From Desulfoscipio geothermicus (lineage in GTDB: Bacteria; Bacillota; Desulfotomaculia; Desulfotomaculales; Desulfallaceae), in assembly GCA_016841205.1 (NCBI GenBank), contig JAENZP010000013.1, positions 31,231 to 95,230 on the forward strand: a stretch of 64,000 bases of DNA, written 5' to 3'. The notes beneath the pieces were generated by a model. That model made no database searches, was not told the origin of the DNA, and saw nothing but the letters and a program-made list of their open reading frames with translations. This document shows positions 27,201-35,306 of this stretch, piece after piece; position 1 is the first letter of the stretch, and the number at the start of each line of letters is the position of its first letter. The position numbers and the translations under genes were made by a program.

Positions 27201-27503
27201 ACCTACACTATCACTGGATTTGCGCTGATAAGCCTTTAACATAGCCACAACATGCTTACAAGCCCCTTCGTACAGGTAAAAAGCCGGACAGGCACAATAC
27301 ATATGTATTAATTCCCCTGCCGGTGAAAAACTCGCCAAAACATCATATTCTTCATTGCCCCGCACAACCGCTGATACACACATATTATCCACATCTATAT
27401 CAAGTTCTACTACCCGGTTTTCACTATAATATTTTAATCCTTTGGTAAAGGCTCGGCTGCTGGCAGCTAAATCCTCAATAGTTGCGTCACTGATATTAAT
27501 CAT
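24219..27503 (-). CDS. SNF2-family helicase with SWIM zinc finger
   Basis: The 1094 residues begin with a SWIM zinc finger ([20 protein letters not shown] near 90). A long family-specific region follows (about 130-620), then a SNF2 ATPase with [26 protein letters not shown] and LSGTPIEN. The C-terminal helicase domain has LLFSQF and [20 protein letters not shown], then YRIGQ. This architecture is common in Firmicutes as a single chromosomal gene. It is an ATP-dependent dsDNA translocase, presumably remodelling nucleoprotein; its cellular role is unclear. It starts at ATG after GGGGTGGG and stands alone. Confidence 0.92.
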   Translation of the reverse strand: [1094 protein letters not shown]

Positions 27504-27644
27504 TTATCCCACCCCGTTTGCAAACGATGCAGTTCGACATGTAACTATACCAATTTTACTTCATAAGTCAATCTATATCACAAAAACCGTAACTCCTTTT
27601 TTTTAAAACAACCCCTAGATAATCTTTTTTTATTAATAAACAGA

Positions 27645-27691
27645 ATACCCCGGATATCGAGACTTTTTATAGTGTCCGAGATCCAGGGTAT
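27645..27691. terminator. Imperfect hairpin between PH-domain and helicase genes
   Basis: ATACCCCGGATATCGAGAC faces GTGTCCGAGATCCAGGGTAT, interrupted by single mismatches. It lies in a 274-bp gap and may end the PH-domain transcript or lead the helicase transcript. Confidence 0.4.
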
Positions 27692-27777
27692 AGTTCAAAG
27701 TAAGAGGCTTTTCGGTAATAATGATAGGTTTGATTCTGATTACTTTCGGGCATTGTTTATATAAACCGGTCGTTTTG

Positions 27778-28197
27778 TTAGCTTCTTTCCACTAGCTCAA
27801 ATAAGAGATCCTTAAATTTTTCCCGTACCGAAGGGTGTAAAAATATTTCCTGAATTTTTATTAATACTTTGCCACCCATTGAAACAAGCAGGATTTTGCT
27901 TTTAGCGGCTGTAATGCTGCCAACATGACTGAAGGGGATTTCTCTTGATCCAAACCAGCTTTTAATTATTAAACTACGCCCGGTAATGATATACTTTTTG
28001 GATACAGCGGGAAAATAGAAGGTAATTAGGTCCATCATGGCAAATAATATGAAAATGGTAACAACCCTGTACCAGGACCATTTGAAAAAAACCAAAAATA
28101 GGAGATTTAGAGAAACACCTGTGACCAGTACTCTTTTCAGATTTACTGTGTAAGGCGGGTGTTTGGTCTCGAAAATAATGTCTTCTTGATTATCCAC
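27778..28197 (-). CDS. Membrane protein with bacterial PH domain
   Basis: About 139 residues. Two membrane segments (LKRVLVTGVSLNLLFLVFF and VVTIFILFAMMDLITFYF) are followed by a beta-rich bPH-like region (YIITGRSLIIKSWFGSREIP then FSHVGSITAAKSKI). Such proteins are common in Firmicutes and of unknown role. The track start at 28206 is a GTG that overlaps its own purine tract. The GTG at 28197 follows GGGGTGAT better, so it is used with moderate certainty. Confidence 0.7.
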   Translation of the reverse strand: MDNQEDIIFETKHPPYTVNLKRVLVTGVSLNLLFLVFFKWSWYRVVTIFILFAMMDLITFYFPAVSKKYIITGRSLIIKSWFGSREIPFSHVGSITAAKSKILLVSMGGKVLIKIQEIFLHPSVREKFKDLLFELVERS

Positions 28198-28436
28198 CGG
28201 GATCACCCCAAATTAGTTACTATTGCTCTTTAATTCGGCACAGGCCATTAAAATCCTGTAATAAAAAACTATTACCTAAATAAACGGTTTGTCTTACAGT
28301 AAAAACAACAGCTTATCCCTCATTATAACTGCTACTACACAAGAGCAAATCAGCATGGTATAATAACACTGCTTGTATAGCAGGCTAATCTCCAGGATAA
28401 GGATATTAGTACATTTACTGCTTCAAAGATGGCATC

Positions 28437-28469
28437 ATGCAAAAATGCATCTAACTATGCAAAAATGCA
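28437..28469 (+). promoter_or_regulatory. Two direct repeats ATGCAAAAATGCA (activator sites)
   Basis: The 13-mer ATGCAAAAATGCA occurs at 28437-28449 and 28457-28469, exactly 20 bp apart (about two helical turns). Each is itself an inverted repeat (TGCA-AAAA-TGCA). The position 55-90 bp upstream of a -24/-12 promoter is right for a sigma-54 enhancer-binding protein. Confidence 0.7.
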
Positions 28470-28523
28470 GACAAGATTCCTTGCACACGTGATTTTCTGT
28501 TTACTATCCGGGCATTAAACCCC

Positions 28524-28539
28524 TGGCATGAATGTTGCT
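28524..28539 (+). promoter_or_regulatory. Sigma-54 (-24/-12) promoter
   Basis: TGGCATGAATGTTGCT fits the consensus TGGCAYRNNNNTTGCW at every fixed position. It lies 145 bp upstream of the biotin carrier gene on the same strand. Two sigma-54 activators are encoded in the window. Confidence 0.8.
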
Positions 28540-28683
28540 TAAATAGTTACTAGTCAGGTGCGTTTTGTATTTAGCGATAAGGAAGGGGATTCCCCGAATA
28601 ATAAAAGTAGCGGACATACTTTGTCCCTACCAAGGTAATGATTTTAAGTTTTTTAAATATAAAAAGGAAAGGAGGATCCTATT

Positions 28684-28896
28684 ATGACAAATGTTAACGC
28701 CCCGATGGCTGGAAAATTACTTTCCATTGATGTAAATGTTGGTGACAAAGTAAAGAAAAATGATCCCGTAGCTACTCTGGAGGCCATGAAAATGCAAATT
28801 AAAGTGTTTGCACCGGCTGACGGTACCGTAGCAGAAATTAAAGCTCAGAAAGATACCAATATTGACCCGTCTGTAGTAATTATGACTCTGGAGTAA
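28684..28896 (+). CDS. Biotin carrier protein of a decarboxylase/carboxylase
   Basis: The 70-residue protein is a bare biotinyl domain. It has the beta-hammerhead VNAPMAGKLLSIDVNVGDKV, the biotinylation motif EAMKM with the modified Lys at about 36, and FAPADGTVAEIK. It carries carboxybiotin between a carboxyltransferase and the membrane beta subunit encoded at 29727. A GGAGGATCC site precedes ATG. It is the first gene after the sigma-54 promoter. The carboxyltransferase (alpha) subunit is not in the window. Confidence 0.92.
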   Translation: MTNVNAPMAGKLLSIDVNVGDKVKKNDPVATLEAMKMQIKVFAPADGTVAEIKAQKDTNIDPSVVIMTLE

Positions 28897-29027
28897 TTAT
28901 CCGTTTTTTCTACGGCCGGAGTAAAGAAAAAAATGTGTCGGCCGTCATCGCGGGATCCCTTCCTTATCTAACACCTGCGCGGCGGCCGTCAACATTTTTT
29001 TAATAAAAACCACAGGTGAGGTAAAGA

Positions 29028-29262
29028 ATGGATTTTTTTACCTGGCTAATAACGATTTGCGCGGTAAGCCCTATCCTAAGCGGTGACAACGCCGATTCTA
29101 GGTCTTGTCATCAGCATTCCGATTGTTACTGTTGGCAGTCAACTATTTGGTAGTGAATAAGTTTCCGCCGTTCGTCTATATTGCGAAGGCTTGATTGGTT
29201 GGATGGCCGGAAAAGGTCTATCTATGACTGGTGGTTCTGCAGAAAAAGTCGTCAGAGCATAA
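29028..29262 (+). pseudogene. TerC/YjbE-type membrane protein remnant
   Basis: Starting at ATG 29028 behind AGGTGAGG the frame reads MDFFTWLITICAVSPILSGD, then NAD, the family's N-terminal SGDNA motif. It then loses about 100 residues. A shifted frame continues with ILGLVISIPIVTVGSQLF, then NKFPPFVYIA and LIGWMAGKGLSMTGGSAEKV. The pieces match the ends of YjbE/TerC integral membrane proteins. The gene sits inside the decarboxylase module and is clearly dead. Confidence 0.75.
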
Positions 29263-29726
29263 TGTCAGTGAATAATGCCAGCAATGTTGATTGAACTTTT
29301 AATATGTTCTACATTTATTAAATGCAATAATATACTATGCTGGTAAAGGTGATTTTATATTTCAAGTCCGATACCCAAAAAGCTTATATTTACTAGATTT
29401 CTATATTTTTTTCGATTACTACTTGTAATATATTAACATAAATGTAATAATTATTTAAATATAATAAACTCTGTTTAATGTTATTTACTTGCATGGTAAT
29501 TTTTAGGTAATTAATTTTGAATTTATTTTCGATTTCAATACCGCAAGCCCTAATTACGTGATGAAAAAATATTTTTAAGACGATTTTTATGATGGAAAAT
29601 CGAAACTTGGGTTAGCAGGTTTGTTATATATCGCAATGATCACCAGTATGGTAAATAACTGGCTGGCGATCAAGCAAGTTGTTTATGTTTATGTTTATGT
29701 TTAGATAAGGTGAGTGGTATTACGAT
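29263..29726 (+). other. Decayed stretch before the beta subunit
   Basis: AT-rich. A start-less open stretch at about 29585-29704 encodes a hydrophobic segment (LGLAGLLYIAMITSMVNNWL) and ends in four TTTATG hexamers. It may be another gene remnant. No terminator was recognised, so the beta-subunit gene could still be read from the upstream promoter. Confidence 0.4.
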
Positions 29727-30995
29727 ATGAGCGAAATATTGCAAGTTATTGGAAGTTATGACTTTCTACATAATGTGTTTTGCGGTTTTACGCACTTAAC
29801 CTGGCAGGCTGCAGTAATGATAGCTATCGGCGCCATATTAATTTACCTGGGTGTTGCCAAGGATTACGAGCCGCTTTTACTGGTGCCCATCGGTTTCGGC
29901 TGTATTCTGGCTAACTTGCCGTTAACTGAATTAATTCATGTGCCGCGCGAAGGCTTTGTGTTTCGTGATGATATCCACGACATATTGAATAACGTAGGAT
30001 TATTACCGATGAGTGAGGGTTCAAAGCTTGTTGATCAGGGTATTTTGGACGTGCTCTATAACGCAGGTATTGGTAACGAGCTGTTCCCCTGCCTGTTGTT
30101 CATCGGCATCGGCGCCATGACCGACTTTGGCCCGTTGCTGCAAAACCCCCGGATCATGATTTTGGGTGGCGCAGGCCAGTTCGGTATCTTTTTGACCCTG
30201 CTCCTGGCCCTGGCTATTGGCTATACTAAACTGGAAGCCATATGCATTGCTATTATCGGCGCATGCGATGGTCCTACTTCTATTTATATTACCACTAAAT
30301 TTAACCCGACGCTGCTCGGCCCGATTTCAGTGGCCGCCTATTCTTACATGTCACTGGTACCGATTATTCAGCCCCCGGTGATGAAGATGGTTACAACTTG
30401 GAAAGAGCGCAAAATGACCATGTCATACCAAAAGCTTAAACCAGTTTCTCAAAGGACTAAGGTATTATTCCCAATCGTGGTTACCATTGTTACCCTGCTA
30501 ATTGCCCCCTCCGGAGCTCCTTTAATGGGAACTTTGATGCTGGGCAACTTCCTGAGAGAGTGCGGCGTGGTCGGTCGTCTGGTGAAGTCGGCGGAAAACG
30601 AAATTGCCAGTGTCACCACCCTGTTCCTCGGACTGACCGTGGGTGCCACCATGAATGGCGACGTGTTTTTAACGGCTAAAACGCTTGGCATCTTCGCCCT
30701 CGGTTTTATTGCCATTTGCAGCGATACCGCCTTTGGTGTCTTTGGTGCCAAGATCATGAACATCTTCTCAAGGGTAAAGGTTAATCCTTTAATTGGTGCA
30801 GCCGGCATCTCGGCTTTCCCGATGTCAGCCCGCGTAGTGCATAAAGTCGGGACTGAAGCCAACCCGCAGAGTTACCTGTTGATGCATGCTATGGGCGTGA
30901 ACACCAGCGGGCAGATTGGGTCAGTGCTGGCAGCCAGCGTAATGATCGCTGTTATAACTGCTTTGCAAGGTATGGGTGTTAATTTGGCTTTATAA
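29727..30995 (+). CDS. Na+-translocating decarboxylase beta subunit (OadB/GcdB/MmdB family)
   Basis: The 422-residue membrane protein belongs to the carboxybiotin decarboxylase beta family. It has LIYLGVAKDYEPLLLVPIGF, LLFIGIGAMTDFGPLLQNPR, the GACDGPTSIYITTKF loop holding the essential Asp, NFLRECGVVGRL and TLGIFALGFIAICSDT. It decarboxylates carboxybiotin and exports Na+. The substrate depends on the missing alpha subunit; methylmalonyl-CoA, glutaconyl-CoA or oxaloacetate are possible. It is followed by a gamma-like peptide gene. Confidence 0.9.
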   Translation: MSEILQVIGSYDFLHNVFCGFTHLTWQAAVMIAIGAILIYLGVAKDYEPLLLVPIGFGCILANLPLTELIHVPREGFVFRDDIHDILNNVGLLPMSEGSKLVDQGILDVLYNAGIGNELFPCLLFIGIGAMTDFGPLLQNPRIMILGGAGQFGIFLTLLLALAIGYTKLEAICIAIIGACDGPTSIYITTKFNPTLLGPISVAAYSYMSLVPIIQPPVMKMVTTWKERKMTMSYQKLKPVSQRTKVLFPIVVTIVTLLIAPSGAPLMGTLMLGNFLRECGVVGRLVKSAENEIASVTTLFLGLTVGATMNGDVFLTAKTLGIFALGFIAICSDTAFGVFGAKIMNIFSRVKVNPLIGAAGISAFPMSARVVHKVGTEANPQSYLLMHAMGVNTSGQIGSVLAASVMIAVITALQGMGVNLAL

Positions 30996-31043
30996 GAATG
31001 CTGGTTTCTCTATAAAAATACTGGTTAAAGTAGGTGATTATTA

Positions 31044-31169
31044 ATGGAAGTAATAGGCGATATGAGTTTTGGCTTATTGTTAACGATTGTGGCCGGGGGA
31101 TTAACCATAATTTCTTTGGGAATCATGATTGTTATAGTAAATATTTTAAAAAGTTTCCAAAAAGATTAA
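31044..31169 (+). CDS. OadG-like gamma subunit of the Na+ pump
   Basis: A 41-residue frame, too short for the ORF track, starts at ATG 31044 behind GTAGGTGATT. It has one membrane segment (FGLLLTIVAGGLTIISLGIM) and a short basic tail (VNILKSFQKD). Size, topology and position right after the beta subunit fit the gamma subunit that anchors the decarboxylase. It lacks the long Pro-rich linker of enterobacterial OadG. Confidence 0.65.
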   Translation: MEVIGDMSFGLLLTIVAGGLTIISLGIMIVIVNILKSFQKD

Positions 31170-31185
31170 TCTCTATTGCCTTTGT

Positions 31186-31244
31186 ATTGATACTGGATAA
31201 GCCTCATGGCATGTTATATACCATGAGGCTTATCCAGTATCAAT
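31186..31244. terminator. 24-bp perfect stem hairpin between convergent operons
   Basis: ATTGATACTGGATAAGCCTC... (24 nt) is matched exactly by its complement after an 11-nt loop. It lies between the gamma-subunit gene and the reverse-strand glutamate-synthase-like gene and is followed by AT-rich DNA on both sides, so it probably terminates both. The stem is unusually long for a terminator. Confidence 0.75.
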
Positions 31245-31301
31245 AAATTTTAAATTTTATATGCTGGTCCTCTCTCAAGAGAAATAGTTGGCAGAGTTGC
31301 C

Positions 31302-32702
31302 TTAAAATTTTATTTCCTTGTAACCTGGTGGTATACCGACAACCCGGGCGGTGAAATCGTTAAGGGCAAATAAGTCACTTTTATCCACCTCATGAATACT
31401 TTTTTTACCCAGGGCTTTCACGGCATCTTTTATTTCTTCATTACAGGAACGCAAATATTTAGCTAGGGATTCGGCTCCCTTATCAACATCCAACTTATTT
31501 TGATACTTGCCCTTGTACCAGACCAGCTCCGGGGGAGGCTCCCAGGGGAGCGGCTTTAATATTTGGGTATGGCTCATAGCAAATAAAGCGACGCTGCCTA
31601 TATAAACGGCATCCGCCCCCAGAGCTAAAGCTTTAAGATAGTCCCCCGGTGTGGCTAAACCACCTGACACGATTAAACTTATTTGATTGCTCAAGGTGGT
31701 CTTTTTGATAAAATTAGCAGCTCTGATTACAGCAAATAAAGTTGGCAAACCAAAGTCATCCTGCAGTATAGGCGTAGTTCCTTTGGAACCGGCATTGCTT
31801 CCGTCCAGGGCAAAAAAATCCACACCTGAGGCCAGAGCTATGCTTAGATCTTCTTCCAAGTATTTACCTGCCGCCAGTTTTACCCCGATGGGAACCCCCT
31901 GTGTAACATCTCTTAAGTACGTAACCAGTTCTTTTAACTTGTTAAGCTCTCCTTCCATGCCGGGGTAGGTGGCATGAACAACCCCTTTTTCCCCCCAACT
32001 CAGACCCATCAGGCGTCTGATTTTCCAATCGATTTCCTTATCTTCAATGTAATGTCCGACCCCACCGGCCGCTCCCTGGCCGATATGGATTTCAATCGCA
32101 TCCGCCTGCTTTAAAATAGCTTCATCCTTATTCCATTTACCCCTGTTATACTGGATAATAAGCTTTCCCGCTGCCTTCCTTTCTTCCTGCAAGAATGGTC
32201 CTTCGCCGGTATTAGTAGCCGTACCGGCCATATTACTACCTTTAGCCAGGGCAATTTTAGCCTTGGCAGACAGCGCCAGGGCATAGGCCATACCGGAAAT
32301 CATAATAGGCATCTCTATTTGCAGGGGCTTTTTGGCACAAGGCCCTATGGTCACCCTGGTGTCGATAGGAGCCCCTTCATCTGTGGGCAGCCTGTGCAAT
32401 TGGGCAAAGTTAAACATAATACCATCAAAATTTGGCAGTTTTTTAGGGCTCCCCAAAGGCCGCTTGATCATTTTTCCTTCCTGGGCCCTCATATTGGTTT
32501 CGAATATTTTCTGAAGCCCGGTTTTACGGGATGCCGAAACAAACTCCCATAAATTTTCAGAATAAGCATCCACCATTAACCTATGCACAAAACTGTCATT
32601 AGCTTTATCGATTGCTTTTCTGCCCAGCCAAACGGCCCCTTTATAGCCTATAAGCCCTAAAGCGGTAGCAATAAACATATTTTTCAGCAAGCTATCAGCC
32701 AT
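31302..32702 (-). CDS. FMN-binding glutamate-synthase-domain protein
   Basis: The 466 residues have an N-terminal hydrophobic helix (NMFIATALGLIGYKGAVWLG), which may anchor it to the membrane. A glutamate synthase FMN/central domain follows: PIMISGMAYALALSAKAKIA, ADAIEIHIGQGAAGGVGHYI, GVDFFALDGSNAGSKGTTP and IVSGGLATPGDYLKALALGA. There is no glutaminase domain, and the 3Fe-4S Cys motif of glutamate synthase is not obvious. Such stand-alone proteins are common in anaerobes, with unknown substrates. It is co-directional with and 138 bp downstream of the But CoA-transferase gene, beyond that gene's terminator. Confidence 0.8.
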   Translation of the reverse strand: MADSLLKNMFIATALGLIGYKGAVWLGRKAIDKANDSFVHRLMVDAYSENLWEFVSASRKTGLQKIFETNMRAQEGKMIKRPLGSPKKLPNFDGIMFNFAQLHRLPTDEGAPIDTRVTIGPCAKKPLQIEMPIMISGMAYALALSAKAKIALAKGSNMAGTATNTGEGPFLQEERKAAGKLIIQYNRGKWNKDEAILKQADAIEIHIGQGAAGGVGHYIEDKEIDWKIRRLMGLSWGEKGVVHATYPGMEGELNKLKELVTYLRDVTQGVPIGVKLAAGKYLEEDLSIALASGVDFFALDGSNAGSKGTTPILQDDFGLPTLFAVIRAANFIKKTTLSNQISLIVSGGLATPGDYLKALALGADAVYIGSVALFAMSHTQILKPLPWEPPPELVWYKGKYQNKLDVDKGAESLAKYLRSCNEEIKDAVKALGKKSIHEVDKSDLFALNDFTARVVGIPPGYKEIKF

Positions 32703-32773
32703 TTTCTTCTTCCTTTTGTCATAGTTTATGTTTATATTTTTCTATATCTATGGTGCATCTATACCACAAAAAA

Positions 32774-32802
32774 AATTCGGTGGACATGCATCCACCGAAT
32801 TT
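32774..32802 (-). terminator. Terminator after the CoA-transferase gene
   Basis: On the reverse strand AATTCGGTGG-atgcatgt-CCACCGAATT is followed by TTTTTT. Confidence 0.85.
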
Positions 32803-32840
32803 TAATAAAACTGCTTGTTATCTTGCCTTATAGCAAAATA

Positions 32841-34178
32841 TTATCTTTTATTGCTTCTACGCCAAATCTTCATATCTTCTGCATCCTTGATCAGCTGATC
32901 ACGGAAATCGGGATGAGCGATAGAAATTATAGCCTCGGCTCTTTGCCAGGTACTCATGCCTTTCAGGCAAATCTTACCGTATTCAGTAACCAACCAGTGA
33001 GTAGTCGTACGGGTATCAGTTGTAATTGTACCCGGAACAAAGGTGGGAACTACGCGAGATTTCATTTCCCCTGTTTTGCCATAAGCCGAAGATAAACAGA
33101 TAAAGCTCTTACCGCCTTTGGAATAATAAGCCCCCATAACAAAGTCAAGCTGTCCACCGGTACCGCTGATTTGTTTAAATCCAGTGGATTCAGCGCTGAC
33201 CTGGCCAAACAGGTCCACTTCTACCGCGTTATTAATAGACATAAAGTTATCAATTTGTCCGATGACACGGGGGTCATTGGTATAGTCAACCGTAGCGCTC
33301 ATTGCTTCAGGATTATCATTTACATAATCATAAAGCTTCTGAGTGCCGGCTCCAAAAGCGAAAGTCTGACGGCCGCGGTCAATACTTTTTTTGGAGCCAT
33401 TGATTATGCCTTTAGCAGCGATATCTACAAAAGCATCAACATACATTTCCGTATGCACACCCAGATCCTTGAGGTCTGAATCTGCAATCATCATGCCTAT
33501 GGCATTGGGCATACCACCAATGCCCAGCTGCAGACAGGCACCATTAGGTATTTCTTCCACAATCAATTGAGCAACCCTTTGATCAACTTCGTTAGGGGCT
33601 GCAGCACCCAATTGCGCCAGGGGCGGGTTTGGGCCTTCAACGATGAAATCAACCTGAGAAACATGAATAGCTTCTTCAGTGCCACCCAAACAGCGAGGCA
33701 TATTCTCGTTAACCTCAACGATTTTGATCTTAGAATTATCAAAAGTAGCCATCTGATGAGATGCCTGGGGACCAAAGTTGAAGTAACCATGCTTATCCAT
33801 AGGTGCAACCTGGCAAATAGCTACCGCGATAGGTTCCACACTTTCCCGGTAAAATCTGGGTAATTCAGAATAGCGCATGGGGGAGTAGAAACCGAAACCC
33901 ATATCAATGATCTTGCGATCAACTCCGGTGCAATGCCAAGAGTTCCAGGTAAAACGATCTGCAGCGTCTTCTACCTGGCAGACAGCCGGCATCCACATAG
34001 TTACGCCGCCTCTGAACTTAACATCAGTCAGTTCATTTGCTCTTTCAGCAATAGCCTTATCAACCGCATAAGAATGTCCCACACACCAACCGTAGTCTAC
34101 CCAGTCTCCGGATTTAACCATCTTAGCCGCATCAGCAGCAGAAATCAATTTGTTCTGGTACTCCTCTACAAAAGACAC
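32841..34178 (-). CDS. but: Butyryl-CoA:acetate CoA-transferase (Cat3/But type)
   Basis: The 445 residues closely follow the clostridial butyryl-CoA:acetate CoA-transferase pattern: [92 protein letters not shown] and [20 protein letters not shown]. The catalytic Glu is expected in the VSAESTG region. It exchanges CoA between butyryl-CoA (or related acyl-CoA) and acetate, ending butyrate formation or starting its use in syntrophs. 4-Hydroxybutyrate CoA-transferase is the alternative. The start is GTG with GGAGGG 6 bp before. Confidence 0.85.
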   Translation of the reverse strand: MSFVEEYQNKLISAADAAKMVKSGDWVDYGWCVGHSYAVDKAIAERANELTDVKFRGGVTMWMPAVCQVEDAADRFTWNSWHCTGVDRKIIDMGFGFYSPMRYSELPRFYRESVEPIAVAICQVAPMDKHGYFNFGPQASHQMATFDNSKIKIVEVNENMPRCLGGTEEAIHVSQVDFIVEGPNPPLAQLGAAAPNEVDQRVAQLIVEEIPNGACLQLGIGGMPNAIGMMIADSDLKDLGVHTEMYVDAFVDIAAKGIINGSKKSIDRGRQTFAFGAGTQKLYDYVNDNPEAMSATVDYTNDPRVIGQIDNFMSINNAVEVDLFGQVSAESTGFKQISGTGGQLDFVMGAYYSKGGKSFICLSSAYGKTGEMKSRVVPTFVPGTITTDTRTTTHWLVTEYGKICLKGMSTWQRAEAIISIAHPDFRDQLIKDAEDMKIWRRSNKR

Positions 34179-34564
34179 ACAATACCCTCCTCAGTAATTA
34201 TGATTATTCTAACTCTCCTATTTAAAGGCAGTGCCCACTCCCTCATGGGCACTGCTAAAAAAGGTGCGTGAATAGCACAAGTTTATTAACTGCAAATGTT
34301 ATACCAGTAACAAAAGACATATAATCCTTGGTAATCTACTGAGACTTAGCTAGTAAAAAACGCTAGACACAGTTCTAGTCTACATTATAGACAGGCCAAC
34401 AAAAGACCCCCGCGGAGCTCTAAAATATACAAACCAGACTATATGTCTACAAGGTTGACATGCATACAAAGTGCACTTACCCCCACACCTGCCAAAGCTT
34501 GTCCAATGCATATCCGCCTCTCCTCTAGGAGATACTAAACTAAACTTAAGAGAGGTGATTCTTT
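34179..34564. other. Divergent region between but and the Mn catalase gene
   Basis: Besides the hairpin at 34228-34255 it holds short repeats (CTAG...CTAG; GTCTACATTATAGAC and GACTATATGTCTAC). TTGACA at about 34453 is a possible -35 for the catalase gene, without a clear -10. No gene is visible. Confidence 0.4.
34228..34255 (-). promoter_or_regulatory. but: Leader hairpin upstream of but
   Basis: GCAGTGCCCA and TGGGCACTGC form a perfect 10-bp stem, followed on the reverse strand by CTTTAAAT, about 50 bp before the start codon. It may be an attenuator or an mRNA-stabilising 5' hairpin. Confidence 0.4.
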
Positions 34565-35248
34565 TTGTTCAAACATGACAAGAACCTGCTGGAAATAGTG
34601 CGGGTGGAACGGCCCAACCCGCAGTATGCTACCATGCTGCAGGAACAGCTGGGCGGATCTAGTGGTGAATTAAAAGCCGCACTGCAATACATTTCGCAAA
34701 GCTTCCGTATTAAAGACCCGGAAATCAAGGATTTATTTCTAGATATCGCCAGCGAAGAACTAGGCCACATGGAAATGGTAGCTACCGCCGTAAATATGTT
34801 AAACGGGCACGATATTGATGCCGGTAGCACCCAGCCGGCCGGCAACATCGAGGCCAATGTGCTAACCGGTCTGGCGCCTTACTTAACAAACGGCTCAGGC
34901 GTACCTTTCACCGCCGCTTATGTCAATGTCACCGGCGATCTACCGGCGGACATATTGTCAAATATCGCTGCCGAGCAGCGGGCCAAAGTTGTTTATGAGT
35001 ACTTACATAGGCAAATCAGCGACAAACACGTGCAGCAAATGATTGACTTTCTTTTAAACCGCGAAGAGGCCCACAACACCCTTTTCCGGCAGGCCTTCCA
35101 GAAAATCCAGGACAGCGGTTCAAACAAAGACTGGGGTGTAGATAAGGATGCCCGGCTGTACTTTGACTTATCCTCATCGGGAGTTAATCACTTCAGGGTT
35201 AATAACCCGCAGGCTCCCAGCTTTCAAAACCCCAATATAACCCAATAA
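34565..35248 (+). CDS. Manganese catalase
   Basis: The 227 residues follow the Mn-catalase four-helix pattern. RPNPQYATMLQEQLGGSSGE and ELKAALQYISQSFRI carry the first Glu ligands, IASEELGHMEMVATAVNMLN the E..H pair, and LLNREEAHNTLFRQAF the second pair. GVPFTAAYVNVTGDLPADIL lies between. It degrades H2O2 without haem, useful in an anaerobe or in spores (coat protein CotJC is a relative). The start is TTG with AGAGGTGATT upstream. The C-terminus is shorter than in some family members. Confidence 0.88.
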   Translation: MFKHDKNLLEIVRVERPNPQYATMLQEQLGGSSGELKAALQYISQSFRIKDPEIKDLFLDIASEELGHMEMVATAVNMLNGHDIDAGSTQPAGNIEANVLTGLAPYLTNGSGVPFTAAYVNVTGDLPADILSNIAAEQRAKVVYEYLHRQISDKHVQQMIDFLLNREEAHNTLFRQAFQKIQDSGSNKDWGVDKDARLYFDLSSSGVNHFRVNNPQAPSFQNPNITQ

Positions 35249-35279
35249 ACAATGACCACATCATAAATTATTCCTTACT

Positions 35280-35298
35280 CGCCCTACCGGGCGTTTTT
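35280..35298 (+). terminator. Intrinsic terminator
   Basis: CGCCCTACCGGGCG followed by TTTTTCTTT lies between the convergent catalase and aconitase genes. Confidence 0.85.
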
Positions 35299-35306
35299 CT
35301 TTGCTC

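Larger units (their letters stand above)
28207..28683. other. Promoter region of the decarboxylase module
   Basis: No gene is visible. It contains the paired upstream sites at 28437-28469 and the sigma-54 promoter at 28524-28539, leaving a leader of about 130 nt before the biotin carrier gene. Confidence 0.6.
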
